Below are positions 23,131 to 34,600 of a DNA stretch of 64,000 nt, piece after piece. Both the position numbers and the translations under genes were made by a program. The notes under the pieces are model-generated. The model was not told where the DNA came from, did no database searches, and saw only the letters and a list, made by a program, of their open reading frames with translations. Each line of letters starts with the position of its first letter. Position 1 is the stretch's first letter. The DNA comes from Sciurus carolinensis (Eukaryota; Chordata; Mammalia; Rodentia; Sciuridae): contig NC_062214.1 of NCBI RefSeq assembly GCF_902686445.1, forward strand, positions 90,500,738-90,564,737, given 5' to 3'.

Positions 23131-23465
23131 CAAATTTTTAAGCTAATCTAACAAAGGCAATTCTTGACTAGGTCTCTTTTTTTTTTTAAGGTGGTGCTCC
23201 TTTACAGAATCCATGACTGAATCTGTGGTATATAGTGATATAACATCTGGAATTTGTTTGAAAATAACTCATTTGTTAAATGTAGTCGAGATAATATGTG
23301 GGGATAATATCTTTGAAATTTTGAACAATAACATTTTTAAGAAATATAATCTTCAGTATTTTTGTGTTGCAGTGTCATGCCTTGTGGAGCAACTCGTTGT
23401 GTTTCCCCCCTACTGCTTTAATGTAGAAAGTGTTACACATTTGCTTTGTAAAAAATACACCTTTA

Positions 23466-23567
23466 GGACTGGGGATAAAGCTCAGTTGATAGAGTGCTTG
23501 CCTCACATGCTAAAGCCCTGTGTTCAATCCCCAGCACCACTAATTAATAATGATAATAATAATAATA
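23466..23567 (+). mobile_element. ID SINE, short form, with AAT-rich tail
   Basis: 'gactggggataaagctcag' to 'ttcaatccccagcaccac', with a (TAA/TGA)n tail. Confidence 0.85.
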
Positions 23568-23653
23568 TGCCTTTAAAAAGTAGTGCACCGACCTAGCCTC
23601 TTGAAAGTGGGATGTGACTCCTCCTTCTTTAACCCTATTCATAGATGACATCT

Positions 23654-23814
23654 ACCTCCTTCCTTTTTTTTTAATTGTAAACAAATGGGATACATGTTGT
23701 TTCTGTTTGTACATGGAGTAAAGGCATACCATTTGTGTAATCATAAATTTACATAGGGTAATGTTGTTTGATTCATTCAGTTATTTTTTTCCTCCCCCCC
23801 ACCTCCTTCCTTTT
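23654..23814 (-). mobile_element. very short L1 3'-end insertion with 14-bp target-site duplication
   Basis: 'acctccttcctttt' occurs at 23654-23667 and 23801-23814. Between them lie a T-run and about 130 bp of the L1 3' terminus (antisense), with the same text as the L1 ends at 38.4 kb and 53.7 kb ('ttgtaaacaaatggg'). This is an extreme 5' truncation. Confidence 0.85.
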
Positions 23815-24212
23815 CTTTGGCACCTGCCTCCCTTCACTCATTCCAACCCAGCCTCACTCCAGATGTTCAGTAGTTAGAATGTTGTTAACCAACAAATTGA
23901 TCAGAATGTCATGTTTAATACTTTAAGAAAGTCATAGGAGCTACTCTAATCACTATCCTAAGCTTTTCATCTCAAAATGAAATAATTGAAACTGCTCTTC
24001 TGTTTTTTACTGATGGCATTTATTCTTTTTTTGACCATGGGTCACACTAAAGAATAAATATTATATTGTGTTCCAGTATGTACCCATACTTGTATATATC
24101 TGAAATAAAAATTTCCTGAAATAATCCTTTCCCTTAAATGTGACATATTCGCATACATCTTTTTTTTCTTCAAAGAATATGTTGGTTGAGATGTTCTTTA
24201 AAATAAGTATTT

Positions 24213-24325
24213 GGGCTGGAGCTGTAGCTCAGTGGAAGCACTGGGTTTGATCCTCAGCACCACATGAAAAACAAATGAATAAACAAAGATACTGTATCTA
24301 TCTACAACTAAAAATTTTTTAAATT
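24213..24325 (+). mobile_element. ID SINE, long-tailed form with internal deletion
   Basis: About 30 nt are missing between 'gctcagtgg' and 'aagcactgggtttgatcc'. The tail 'atctatctacaactaaaa' is kept. Confidence 0.82.
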
Positions 24326-24616
24326 AAAAAAGTAAATATTCAGGTATATATTTACCTCATATCCCATTAATGGAAAATAATCTGCAGTTTAAAAATATTT
24401 TGACATTGTCTATTTTGTTAACAGTAAACATGCTGTATGCTACCACCAGTGCTATGATAAACTGCTTGGTAGGTAATTCCTTAATATCTTGGCAAAGGAA
24501 GAAATATTGTCCTTGCTGTTAACTGTATAGTATTTTTGTATAGTATATTATAGTATTAAGATAGTAAAAATGGAAAAGTTCTTTTTTTTCTTGTTGTGCT
24601 ACGTATTATCTTTTGT

Positions 24617-24790
24617 GTGTGTTGGAAGTGTACTGGAGATTGAACCCAGGTGGACTTTGCCACTGAGCTAAGACCCTCAATCCTTTTTATTTTTTATCTT
24701 GAGATGCTGAGTCTGGCCTCAAACTTGTGATCCTTCTGCCTCAGGCTCCTGAGTTGCTGGGATTATAGGCTTGCACCACCACTCCTAGCC
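24617..24790 (-). mobile_element. B1-ID dimer SINE
   Basis: Antisense ID half ('ggagattgaacccaggtgg') and B1 half ('tgctgggattataggc'). Confidence 0.85.
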
Positions 24791-24805
24791 CTTGCATTAC
24801 CTTCT

Positions 24806-24936
24806 GTTTTTTTTAGGGTTAGATGAACACAATACCTTTATTTTATTTATTTGTTTTTATGTGGTGCTGGGGATGGAACCCAGTGCCTCACACTTGCTAG
24901 ACAAGCACTCTACCACTGAGCCACAACCCCAACCCC
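24806..24936 (-). mobile_element. ID SINE, long-tailed form
   Basis: 'tagatgaacacaataccttt' tail and ID body, antisense. Confidence 0.9.
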
Positions 24937-24949
24937 AATTATTTCTCTC

Positions 24950-25030
24950 TTTTGGTGGTGCTGGGGATTAGAACCCAGGGCTTTATGCATGTGAGGCAAG
25001 CACTCTACCAACTGAGCTATATCTCCAGCT
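24950..25030 (-). mobile_element. ID SINE, short form
   Basis: 'ggtggtgctggggattagaa' to 'gagctatatctccagc', antisense; next to the previous ID. Confidence 0.85.
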
Positions 25031-25887
25031 TGTGTTATCTTCTTATACCTAATCATACTTCACCTTTAAAGAGATGCCCCCAGGATAGAAGAGATAATGG
25101 GTCAACCTATCCTCTTTGCCCTAAGTAGACCTAGTAACTAATCTGAGGTATGTAGAAGTGGTTACTTGTTTTAACTGCTTATTGCCACAAGTTCATTTGG
25201 CTAGATTCCCCTCTACCCAAGTTCTAAGTAGTAATCTGTACATGTACTACTTTCACTTTAGGGCAAGAAAATGTGACAGCTGGAGATCTAACTAAACTGG
25301 GAACCCAAGGCTGTATGTTCCTTTATCATTGTGGCTCTGAGAACTGAGATCTGCTTGTTCTTTGAAATAATGCTGTGTCTGATGGAGCTTACGGTAAATG
25401 TCTCTGTAGGTGACTTACTGAAACAGGAAGTCTTCATTGAGATGGTTTTATGGGCATTATCACATCCAAGGCTGCTGCTTCAAAAGGGCTGAGTTTATAT
25501 ATAAAGCTCCCAAACTACTATGTAATGAAGTTTCTTTTCCATTAACAATAAAAGAACCCATAGCAGGAAGTGAGCTTGGGAAGCATTGTGAATTTGTGCA
25601 AACTAAAAGCTTTGAGTGCTTGGGATTATGCCAGCTCATCGATGGTATTTTCTTGTCCATTAAACTGCTTGCCTTTCTCACAGTTATTGATATATTTTGA
25701 TTTTTTTTTTTTTAGCTGAAGCAGTTATTCATTTTAAATAGGTAGAATTTTAACCCTCCATCTTTGTAATTAAATTCTTTCAGAGCAAAACTTCTGAGTA
25801 CTGTATATCATGGAGTATAGCAGTTTGAGTGACTGCCCAGACTACTTTGTGGCTACATTTTATGTTTTTTGTTTTTGTTTTTGTTTT
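25031..25887. other. unrecognised intronic sequence
   Basis: Nothing recognised. Overlapping short frames on both strands (25437-25700) look non-coding. Confidence 0.55.
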
Positions 25888-26040
25888 CTTTTTTGTACTG
25901 GGGATGTAACCCAGGGGTGCTGTACCACCGCACAACATCCCCACAACACTTTTTAGTTTTTATTTTAAGACAGGGTCTGACTGACTTGCTGATTCAGCCT
26001 CCCAAGTAGCTGGGATTACCGCCATGCTCCACTCGGCCTG
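25888..26040 (-). mobile_element. B1-ID dimer SINE, partly deleted
   Basis: 'tactggggatgtaacccagg' then 'agtagctgggattaccg', antisense. Confidence 0.82.
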
Positions 26041-26075
26041 ACTTAACTTGTTCAGTTTTGTTTTGTTTTTTGTTT

Positions 26076-26210
26076 TTTTTTTAAGTTATTTTTGTAGTTG
26101 TAATTGGACAGAATGCCTTTATTTTATTTGTTATGTGGTGCTAAGGATCATACCCAGTGCCTCACATGTGCTAGGCAAGCACTCTGCCACTGAGCCACAA
26201 CTCCAGCCCA
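26076..26210 (-). mobile_element. ID SINE, long-tailed form
   Basis: Tail 'tgtagttgtaattggacag' and body 'ctctgccactgagccacaac', antisense. Confidence 0.88.
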
Positions 26211-26460
26211 AATTCGTTCGGTTTTAATAATGTATTTGTCCCCTGACAGAATAATTCATTAGAGCAGTGCTTAGCTGAGGAGAATCATTGAGTCACCTCC
26301 AGTGCCTCACAGGAATTTAGGATAATAAGAGGGTAATGTGTATTCAGTTCTTTCAATACTCTTAAGAAAATAAGTGAACACAAGCAACCTAGGATTTTGT
26401 GATTTATGAGCTACCATGTTTGGTGTTACGTGGGTTGCCTCATTATGTTTTGTCTTCTTT

Positions 26461-26540
26461 TGGGTTGGAGGGGTAACTCAGTGGCAGAGTACTTGTCTAG
26501 TATGTGGGTTTGAGCCCCAGCCCTGCAAAAAAATTTTTCA
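26461..26540 (+). mobile_element. ID SINE, short form, partly deleted
   Basis: 'gtaactcagtggcagagtac' to 'gggtttgagccccag'. Confidence 0.8.
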
Positions 26541-26689
26541 AATATTATATTCTTTCATATAGATAGGAAAGTTGAGCTGGGAGACATTTCATAATTTGTC
26601 TATCAATTTTCAGTTTAGAGAAAACAGAGTAGAATGATCATTGCTAATTCCTCTGACTTTTTAATTAAGAACATCTTTTTAAAATTAAA

Positions 26690-27410
26690 AAAAATTTGTT
26701 CTAAATAGTTATACATGACACTAGAATAATGCATTTATGCATTTTGATAAATCATACATAAATGAAATATAATTTCTCATTTTTCTTATTATATACATAT
26801 TATATACCTTTGATTTCTTTCTTCTGTCTCATTGTTCTGGCTAGAGTTTCAAGGACAATATTGAATAAAAGTGGTGAAAGAGGGCATCCTTGTCTTATTC
26901 CAGTTTTTAGAGGGAATGCTTTCAACTTTTCTGTTTAGAATTATGTTGGCCTTGGGTTTAGCATATATGACTTTTATGATGTTCTGGTATGTTCCTACTA
27001 TCCCTAGTTTTTCTAGTGTTTTGAACATGAAGGGGTACTGTATTTTGTCAAATACTTTTTCTGCATCTATTGAGATGATCATATGATTCTTGTTTTTAAG
27101 TCTATTAATATGATGAATTACATTTATTGATTACCATATGTTGAACCAGCCCTGTATCCCTGGGATGAACCCCACTTGATCTGAGTGCACTATCTTTTAA
27201 TATTTTTTTATATGCGATTTGCCAGAATTTTATTGAGAGTTTTTGCATCTATGTTCATCAGGGATATTGGTCTGAAGTTTTCTTTCCTTGATGTGTCTTT
27301 GTCTGGTTTAGGTATCAGGGTGATATTAGCTTCATAGAATGAGTTTGAAAGGAAGAACATTTTTGACCCTTCTGTTTTCCTTATCCTTCCCATTTAAGTG
27401 TAATTTCAAG
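26690..27410 (-). mobile_element. L1 LINE fragment, reverse-transcriptase region (antisense)
   Basis: On the minus strand 27393-27208 reads [15 protein letters not shown] and [19 protein letters not shown], and 27082-26849 reads [15 protein letters not shown]: the fingers and palm of L1 ORF2 reverse transcriptase. At about 26700-26760 the text jumps to the L1 3' terminus ('gttatacatgacactag'), so the ORF2 C-terminus is deleted. Confidence 0.85.
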
Positions 27411-27509
27411 GTGGTTAGTTTTTCAAAATGGGATATAAATCCTATTTATTATAGTCCTTCTCTTCCATAAATTCTTACCTCATACCTGAAATAACAACAG
27501 AAGTAATAA

Positions 27510-27625
27510 AAATTAGGTTTATCTAGCACTTTGCAGTTGACAAAATACTTGCCTGTATTTTATCTCACATAATCCTTAGAACCACTCTGTGAGGTAGTTG
27601 TTATTCTTTAAATGTTCTGCTATAA
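27510..27625 (+). repeat. old L2/MIR-like fragment
   Basis: 'cataatccttagaaccactc' and 'tgtgaggtagttgttatt' are characteristic of L2/MIR. Similar traces lie at 13620-13720 and 47875-47965. Confidence 0.45.
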
Positions 27626-27851
27626 AAATATCCTATTTGTCATCTTTCTAATTATTCCCTTCTCATTTATTAGGGGGCCAGATTAATAATTTCAAAATAT
27701 AATTCTCACCATTTACTTTTTCTCTTAGCATAAGACTTGGTGATTTCACAGTAAGGTGAAGAATGAAGTTAAAATTTGTGTATTTACATTTAGGATGATC
27801 TCAAATCTAATTCTAATCTACCCTTTTTATTGCCCTTTAAAAAATATTTTT

Positions 27852-27945
27852 AGGGCTGGGGAGATAGCTCAGCTGGTAGAGTGCTTGCCTAAGGCCCTGA
27901 GTTCGATCCCTAGTACAGCAAAAAAAAAAAAAAGAAAGAAAGAAA
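27852..27945 (+). mobile_element. ID SINE, short form
   Basis: 'gggctggggagatagctcag' to 'gagttcgatccctagtac', then A-run and (GAAA)n. An inverted ID follows directly. Confidence 0.88.
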
Positions 27946-28078
27946 AAGAATTTTTTAGCTGTAAATGGACACAATACCTTTATTTTATTTATTTATTTTT
28001 TATATGGTGCTCAAGATTGAACCCAGTGCCTCACACATGCTAGTCAAGTGCTCTGCCCCCGAGCTACAGCCCCAGCTC
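27946..28078 (-). mobile_element. ID SINE, long-tailed form
   Basis: Tail 'tgtaaatggacacaatacc' and ID body antisense, abutting the sense ID. Confidence 0.9.
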
Positions 28079-28330
28079 ATTTATTGCCCTTTTTATATCA
28101 AATCAATTTTGTTTATTTCAGTACTTAGTATTTGTCATATTATGTTTGTTGCTAGGGATAAAAAGATGAGGTAAACATTCTTGTCCTCAGGAAATGCACT
28201 GCCTAATGGAAATAAAACTGTTTACATAACTAGTTATAACATATGTGAATATGTATGGAAGTGAGTACTGACTTGGTCTTGTAAAACATTGAAAAATGTA
28301 TTTAGAAAAAGAATTAAAAAAAAAAAAAAA

Positions 28331-28510
28331 GCATAGGCATCGTAGTGCACGCATGTAATCCCACTGACTTTTGGAAGCTCAGGCAAGAGGATTACTAATT
28401 CAAAACCAGCCTCTGCATTTTAGTGAGACCCTGTCTCAAAATAAAAAGGACTGGGAATGCAGCTCTGTGGTAAAGTCCCCTAGATTCAAACCCCAGTACC
28501 CAAAACAATT
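28331..28510 (+). mobile_element. B1-ID dimer SINE
   Basis: 'gcataggcatcgtagtgcac' to 'ttcaaaccccagtacc'. Confidence 0.82.
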
Positions 28511-29126
28511 AAAAAGCATTAAATCACAAGGAACCAAAAAATGGGAAGAGAAGAACATAAAAACAGACTGAGAAATGTTAACAAAATTTTGGAAGCTACA
28601 AAGCTGGTATGGAAACAGTAAGTGACTTAGCATCCTACAGAATGAGGATCATAAAATAGTCATAAATATAAAGCTGAGTATCATAAAATATACTGAATAG
28701 GCTCAGGGATTGAAGACACTAGGAACTTCAGAAAGATTGGGTACAGAAGGGGCTAAAAACAGGAAGCGTAGTTGACAATTAAATGCTCTGTGAAAAAGTG
28801 ACTGTCTTGCTGAACACAGGAGAAATAAGAAAAAGGTAACACATAGAATGGCAGTTCCCCCAAAGACTTTATATGGAATAAACAGATCCATAAGTGCCTG
28901 GGATTTCTTAGACTTCTGGTAATTTTTTTTTCTACAAAAGAGATCTGTGCATAATTTTTATAATGTTTGTTTTGATTTTATATAAAAGACTTTTCCCAAC
29001 TCTACAAGTACAAATAAGGATTTAAGAATAATATGTCTCATTTGTTATAGCTTGTTACACAGATGCCCTGGAATACCTCCATGTACTTGTTTCTGCATAC
29101 CTCAGAGTAAGAAGCTTACATTTACT
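28511..29126. other. unrecognised intronic sequence
   Basis: Nothing recognised. Confidence 0.55.
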
Positions 29127-29240
29127 GGGCACAGTGACACACATCTGTAATCCCAGCAACTCAGGAGACTGAGGCAGGAGGATCACAAGTTCAAGACCAG
29201 AATGAGCAACTAGAGAAACCCTGTCTCAAAATAAAAACTT
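29127..29240 (+). mobile_element. B1-ID dimer (outermost of a nest), B1 half
   Basis: 'gggcacagtgacacacatct' to 'tctcaaaataaaaact'. Its ID half lies at 29457-29490 and 29782-29864; three other SINEs lie within. Confidence 0.85.
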
Positions 29241-29456
29241 TTTTTTTTTTTTTTTTTTCTGTTACCGGGGATTGAACCCAGGGGCACTCAACCATTGAGC
29301 CACATCCCCAGCACTATTTTGTATTTTATTTAGAGACAGGATCTCACTGAGTTGCTTAGCATCTCACCATTGCTGAGGCTAGCTTTGAACTCACAATCCT
29401 CCTGTCTCAGCCTCTGGAGCTGCTGGGATTACACGTGTGCGCCACTGCACCCAGCT
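29241..29456 (-). mobile_element. B1-ID dimer nested in the 29127 SINE
   Basis: Flanked by 'tcaaaataaaaactt' at 29226-29240 and 29457-29471. Antisense: T-run, ID half, then B1 half ending 'gcgccactgcacccagct'. Confidence 0.92.
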
Positions 29457-29491
29457 TCAAAATAAAAACTTTTTTTTAAAAAGGGCTGGGA

Positions 29492-29781
29492 CCAGGCCTG
29501 GTGGCACATGCCTGTAATCCCAGGCTGAGTCAGGAGGATCAAAAGTTTGAGGTCAGTCTTTTGTTTGTTTGTTTTTTTGCAGTGCTGGGGATTGAACCCA
29601 GGGCCTTGGCAAGCACTCTGCCAACTGAGCTATATCCCCAGCCCCTGAGGTCAGTCTTAGCAACTCATCAAGGCCCTAAGCAACTGAGCAACATCCTGTC
29701 TCAAAATAAAATGGTCCGGGGGTGTGGCTCAGTGGTTAAGCACCCCTAGGTTCAATCCCCAGTACAAATAAATATATAAAT
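29492..29781 (+). mobile_element. B1-ID dimer nested in the ID half of the 29127 SINE
   Basis: Flanked by 'aaaaagggctggga' at 29478-29491 and 29782-29795. It starts 'ccaggcctggtggcacatg' and is itself split by a minus-strand ID. Confidence 0.92.
29561..29645 (-). mobile_element. ID SINE, innermost of the nest
   Basis: Flanked by 'tgaggtcagtctt' at 29548-29560 and 29646-29658. ID body antisense with a (TTTG)-like tail. Confidence 0.93.
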
Positions 29782-29864
29782 AAAAAGGGCTGGGATGTAG
29801 TAGTTCAGTGTAGAGTGCCTCTGTGTTCAAGACCTGGTAAGGCAAAAAAAAAAAAAAAAAAAAA
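29782..29864 (+). mobile_element. ID half of the outermost nested SINE, with poly(A)
   Basis: 'gggctgggatgtagtagtt' to 'gtgttcaagacctgg', then an A-run (about 29843-29864). Confidence 0.8.
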
Positions 29865-31553
29865 TGCAGCAGCAGCAAATGACCTTCAGTGTTATTCACA
29901 ACTGGTAGTGATCTTTCCTGTTCTGCGTTTCACTATTTCTTCCCACAAATTGTACTCTGATGATATGGATCCACTCATAGTACATCAAGTTCTGCATTTT
30001 CTATTGTGTCTCCATGTCATGGTTCAAATTGTTTTTGTTTTTTTAATAGAAAATGCCTTTTATTCTTTCCTCTGTTCATTCTTCAAGAAGCACTTGAAGT
30101 GGCACCTACACCTACAGGTGTTATCCTCCCTTATCCAAGTTCTTCTGTTGACGTTTTCATCTTTTTTTGATACTTATCATGTGATTTATTTGACAAACTT
30201 TCAAGCCATCATATGCAAGACTGTGTGAATAACTAGAGTACAGTCTGTCTCCAAAGGGTGATAACTGAGTGTGCTCATCTTAAATGCCTGGTGTCTACAT
30301 ATCATGGGTGTTAAATCATTCATAAACTTGCCCCTACCTCTGGTCATTTATTTTTCTAGTTAATTTTTTACACTACCTCATAAGTTGTTATGAACAATTA
30401 TAAATCTGATTAGGTCACCACCCTACCCTAAAACTTTTCATTTTAAATTTGAAAATAACATTGAGGGCTTTCCCAGTGTGACTTCAACCTTACTTTTCTA
30501 GTCTCCTCTGCTGCTGTGTCCATTGTTGCCCCTTCCCCTCTTACTCATGATCAAGACCATCCACCATCTCAGTGTATACCATCTCCATTCTCATTTTTAT
30601 TTGTTTGTGCCATTTTTCACTCTCTGAGATTTCATTTCTCATTCTTCAACTGTTAAAATCTTGCTCATTCTTTAAGGAGTTGTGGGGGAGGGTGGAGAAA
30701 GGAAAGAATTTCCTTCCTGAGACTTTACTGGCTCTCCAACCCTCTATAATTAGTAATTGCCTCTTCTTCTTGCTCATAGATTAGAAGGCAAGTTTATTCC
30801 TCTTCACATCAGTTCACCCTTAAATATTGTGTCTGTTGAATTGAAAATCTGTTACTTTAAAGCATATATATTTTAAATATTAAGAATTCTCTAACACTTA
30901 CAGGGATGCTGTATTCTGAATAAGTGAAGTGTAGACTTTTGTGCCCATACTTCTCTACTCCCCTGTAATTCTTATTGCTTCAACGAGGCTAGGGAGGGGT
31001 AGAAGGTCAATAATTCAGAAAGATGGCTGAACATGTTTATAATTTAAACCTGTATAACCTGACCTTTTCCTTTTAGCATTTATATGATTCAACTCTTTGG
31101 TAAAATTGGTTTTAAGTTACAGTAACAGGGCAGGAAGGACTTTTCTGAAAAATCTTTCTGCAGTCTCTGTCTCATGTGGAATAAATCCTAGACTAAAGTG
31201 AAGTTTCAGTCTGCCTGACATTTGACTTTTACTACCTTTGCTCTTCCTCTCTTAGTTCTTACTATCATTTTCACAATTTCATAAAATATATTTTAAAAAT
31301 TGTGTTTGATAGGAGCATGAACCAGAAATACAAAATAACTCTTAGAAACTTCCTGCAATTAGTGTACAGAGAGGGAAAATACCTATTTTTTCCTTGTCCC
31401 TCCTTTAAAAATGAAGTTATTCATCTTATAGTGGCTTTTTAGGTCTTTAGAAATTTGTGGGTTCCCTTTGTTATATTATTTGCAGGCATAATTACTTCTA
31501 AGTTAGTGTATTCTTCAGTACATAGAGGTACTCAGCAACCTGATAGCAGTATT
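29865..31553. other. unrecognised intronic sequence
   Basis: Slightly C-richer than its surroundings, with weak L2-like wording, but no family can be supported. The 137-codon frame at 29815-30228 starts inside a SINE poly(A) and is not credible. Confidence 0.55.
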
Positions 31554-31566
31554 AAAAGTATAATGA

Positions 31567-31636
31567 GGGCTGGGCTCAGCTGGTAGAGTGCTTGCCTTGC
31601 AAGCACAAGGCCCTGAGTTCGATCCCCAGTACCACC

Positions 31637-31663
<27 letters not shown>
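31567..31663 (+). mobile_element. ID SINE, short form, with target-site duplication
   Basis: 'aaaagtataatga' flanks it at 31554-31566 and 31664-31676. Exact B-box 'gagttcgatccccag' and an A-run of about 30 nt; young. Confidence 0.95.
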
Positions 31664-31670
<7 letters not shown>

Positions 31671-32036
31671 TAATGATATATTGTAAAGGACTTTCTGTTG
31701 TCTAGAGATTGGTAAATGAGAACAAGTATTACAAGCAGCTTTTTGTTCCCAAAATGAACGGTTTTGATTTTCTTTATCATAAAAACAATGTGTATTAAAT
31801 AAAACCCAGGAAATGCTGAGGAACAGTAAGTTAAATACATTAATGTACATCTTTTTATATCCTTTTCTGTACATATCTATTCCACTGTGTTTATATAAAA
31901 ATAACAAGAATTGTGTGTATTATTTAAAACATAGTCATACTATACATACCAATTATTTAAACAAGATTTTGAATGTGATATGCAGAACATGGTCTTAAGC
32001 ACTATAGAATATTGAGACAATAGGACTAGAAGTAGG

Positions 32037-32125
32037 ACTGGGGAGATATGCTCAGTTGGTAGAATACTTGCCTGTCAAGCACAAGGCCCTGGGTTCAATC
32101 CCTAGCATCGCAAAAGGGAAAAAAG

Positions 32126-32153
<28 letters not shown>
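32037..32153 (+). mobile_element. ID SINE, short form, long poly(A)
   Basis: 'ctggggagatatgctcagtt' to 'gggttcaatccctagc', then an A-rich tail. Confidence 0.9.
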
Positions 32154-32156
<3 letters not shown>

Positions 32157-32802
32157 GGGAAGTAGAAAGGAAAAATTGTTACTTCAGAAAGAACTTCAAG
32201 ATATTTAAGTGTTGTCTAGGTGAAGTATGTTTCATGTATATAGTTAAAGATACAAAGCTAGAGTTCTGGTGAACCATCAAAACAGCTTTGAGAACCATCT
32301 CCTTAAAAAAATAGATAAATTTCCAAAAAGGAAATAATTGGTTTTATTTCACACTATCCTTTATTCCATGTAAAGTTGCCACTAAGTGCCAGGACAAGAA
32401 ATAAATAAATAATTCCTTTTTGTCAGTTTGAAGAATGAGGGTTTAGCTTATTGTGTGAAGGGTTTAAAGTTTTATATTTGATATTCTGGCATTTCTTCTT
32501 TATTTGCCTCATGGCTTCATAGTTGGGAAATGAGAGATGGTGAGGGAGAGGGAGAAAAAAGTGGGGGAGATTAGTTGGTTTTTCTTAAAAGCAATTCTCA
32601 TGTGCAGCTTAAAATTTCAGATTCTTAAGCTGATTTTGTTCTATTCTTGCTGGATCTCATTATCTCTGTTTAGTTTTTCAGTTATAAATCATGTTTCATG
32701 TATGTGAACAGCATTGAGGATGTGACTTTTCTCATGACCCTGTGAGCTTTGGCTTTCCCAGAAGAAATGTCACTAAACATATACATTCTGCTTTTCCCTT
32801 AG

Positions 32803-32843
32803 GTAAAAATCTCTACACCAATGAATATGTAGCAATCAAACTG
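32803..32843 (+). CDS. CSNK1G1: CSNK1G1 second coding exon (residues 61-74), 41 nt
   Basis: Very short coding exon that completes Gly61 and encodes KNLYTNEYVAIKL (residues 62-74). The VAIKL Lys73 is the beta-3 ATP-binding lysine of the kinase N-lobe. The acceptor is 'cttttcccttag' (AG at 32801-32802) and the donor is 'gtgagt' at 32844. Phase in is 1 and phase out is 0: two bases complete the split Gly codon, followed by 13 full codons. This fits both neighbouring exons exactly. The exon is only 41 nt and lies 27.5 kb downstream of the previous exon, so an ORF scan would miss it. Skipping it would shift the frame and delete the catalytic lysine. Confidence 0.95.
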
Positions 32844-33090
32844 GTGAGTAGAATGTTTGTAGTCTTTCTACTATCACTGCTAAAATCTTTTTACTGGAAA
32901 TAGTTGTAAGGACTCACTAAAATACTTGCTGGTTTCTTTCCTTGCATATGATCCCCACATAGTCATCTTTCTTCAATTACAGCTTTACAGTGATGAATCA
33001 CTGTATACTGTATAACACTGTATACTTAGATTCTCCTAACTATAGTGCTATCAATGATTAATCAAAATTGGTTGATTAAAAAGTTACTGA

Positions 33091-33301
33091 AAGAACTGGG
33101 CATGGTGATACATTCCTGTAATCCTAGATTCTCAGGAGGCTGAGGCAGGAGAATTATAAGTTTGAGGACAGCCTCAGCTATTTAGGGGAGACCTTGTCTC
33201 AAAATTTAAAGATAACTGGAGATATAGTTTAGTAGTAGAGCACTTCTGGGTTTACTACCCGGTACAAAAAAAAAAAAAAAAGAAAGAAAGAAAGAAAGAA
33301 A
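33091..33301 (+). mobile_element. B1-ID dimer SINE with (GAAA)n tail
   Basis: 'actgggcatggtgatacatt' to 'gggtttactacccggtac', then an A-run and (GAAA)n at 33280-33300. Confidence 0.85.
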
Positions 33302-33828
33302 AGATGGAAGAGCTAGTAATTCTGTGAACTCTGTACATTTCACAGTGGTGTCTTAAAATGATAAAAATCATTTGAAATTTTGTGTTTTTTTTCATGAGCT
33401 GATCTATTTTTTTAATGTAAGGTATTCATTAGTATACTTGTATAAAAAAAAAACAAATCTGATCTTTAATCATGCCTTTTTAAAAAGCTTTCAAGCATAA
33501 ATAATATACCATGTGGCCAAATTGGAAGCAAAGTTGACCCCAAAGCATTTTTTTTGTCATATGATTAATTTGTATGACTAGTTTCTATGGAACTGTGTAA
33601 ATGTTCGTCCTTCTAGTCAAAATACTAGAAAGTTTCCCAGGTTTACAGGTACCTTCGGGCTTTATTAGTTGCCAGTCAGAATATTTTAAAGGTTGGAGGA
33701 ACTATCTTGTAATACTTGAGTGCTGTTCTTTTCTAATGAATTACAGTTAATTACAGTCACATATGCTCTGTGTGGTCTCTTCTTTGATTCAACTTGTCAG
33801 TTTTTGGAGGAATTAGAATTTTTTTTTT

Positions 33829-33884
33829 TGGTTGTTTTTTTTTTTGGCTGCTGGGTATCGATCCCAGGACTTTTGCTTACAAGG
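33829..33884 (-). mobile_element. ID SINE, truncated
   Basis: T-run and 'tgctgggtatcgatccca', antisense. Confidence 0.65.
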
Positions 33885-34470
33885 ATTGTTTTATGATGGT
33901 TAGGAGATTGGTTTCTCTACAAAGGGATGGACAGGGAGCAGGGCTTAGATCAGGTCAATTTGTAGGGGACCCAGTATTTTGCATTTTGTTTGGTTTTTAG
34001 ATTTCTTGTTGGGGAGATGTGGGCAGGAAGAGTGGTGATGCATGTAGCAATGCAGGTCAGATATCCTCTCCAATTGAATATTAAAGAAAATTAATCATGT
34101 TTTCTTATTTACAGAAATTTGTTGTATAAAAGTGTTCTCTAGTACATCTGTCTTTTTTGGTTTTACTATAGAATAATCATGGGGATAATCTTTGATTATC
34201 TGGGATTACTGACAGGAAGAAGTCCTTGAAACACTTTAAAATTTTGTTTTTTTATTTGTATACTTGTTATTATCCCTTTATCAAGACTTCTTTTGAGGCT
34301 TTTTGTTAGGAATAGTTCTATCTAGATTTCTACTAGTACGGATCATACTACTTGATTAGTATAGATAAGCTTACATAGCATGTTACTGACATAATCGACC
34401 ATTCAATTTCACTTTCCTTTTATTACTCTTTTATTCTGTTTTACATGACCAATAATTAAAGCTAAAAATA

Positions 34471-34600
34471 GGGGTTGAGGGCATAGCTCAGTGGTAGAGT
34501 GCATGCTTAGCATGTGTGAGGTCCTGATTTCAATCCTCAGAATAAAAAATAAATAAACAAATAATACAAAAGAAAACCTTAACTACAAATAAAATTTATA
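34471..34600 (+). mobile_element. ID SINE, long-tailed form
   Basis: 'ggggttgagggcatagctca' body and a diverged tail. Confidence 0.85.

Larger units (their letters stand above)
5277..32802 (+). other. CSNK1G1: CSNK1G1 intron between first and second coding exons
   Basis: 27.5-kb intron bounded by the donor 'gtaaga' at 5277 and the acceptor AG at 32801-32802. It contains most of the SINEs in the window, the 16.8-22.6 kb L1 block with the RPL29 and RPL37 retrocopies, and an antisense L1 piece at 26.7-27.4 kb. No other host exon was recognised. Confidence 0.9.

Noticed and set aside
29815..30228. 137-codon open frame
   Set aside because: Begins in an ID SINE and runs through its poly(A) as polylysine; no recognisable domain.
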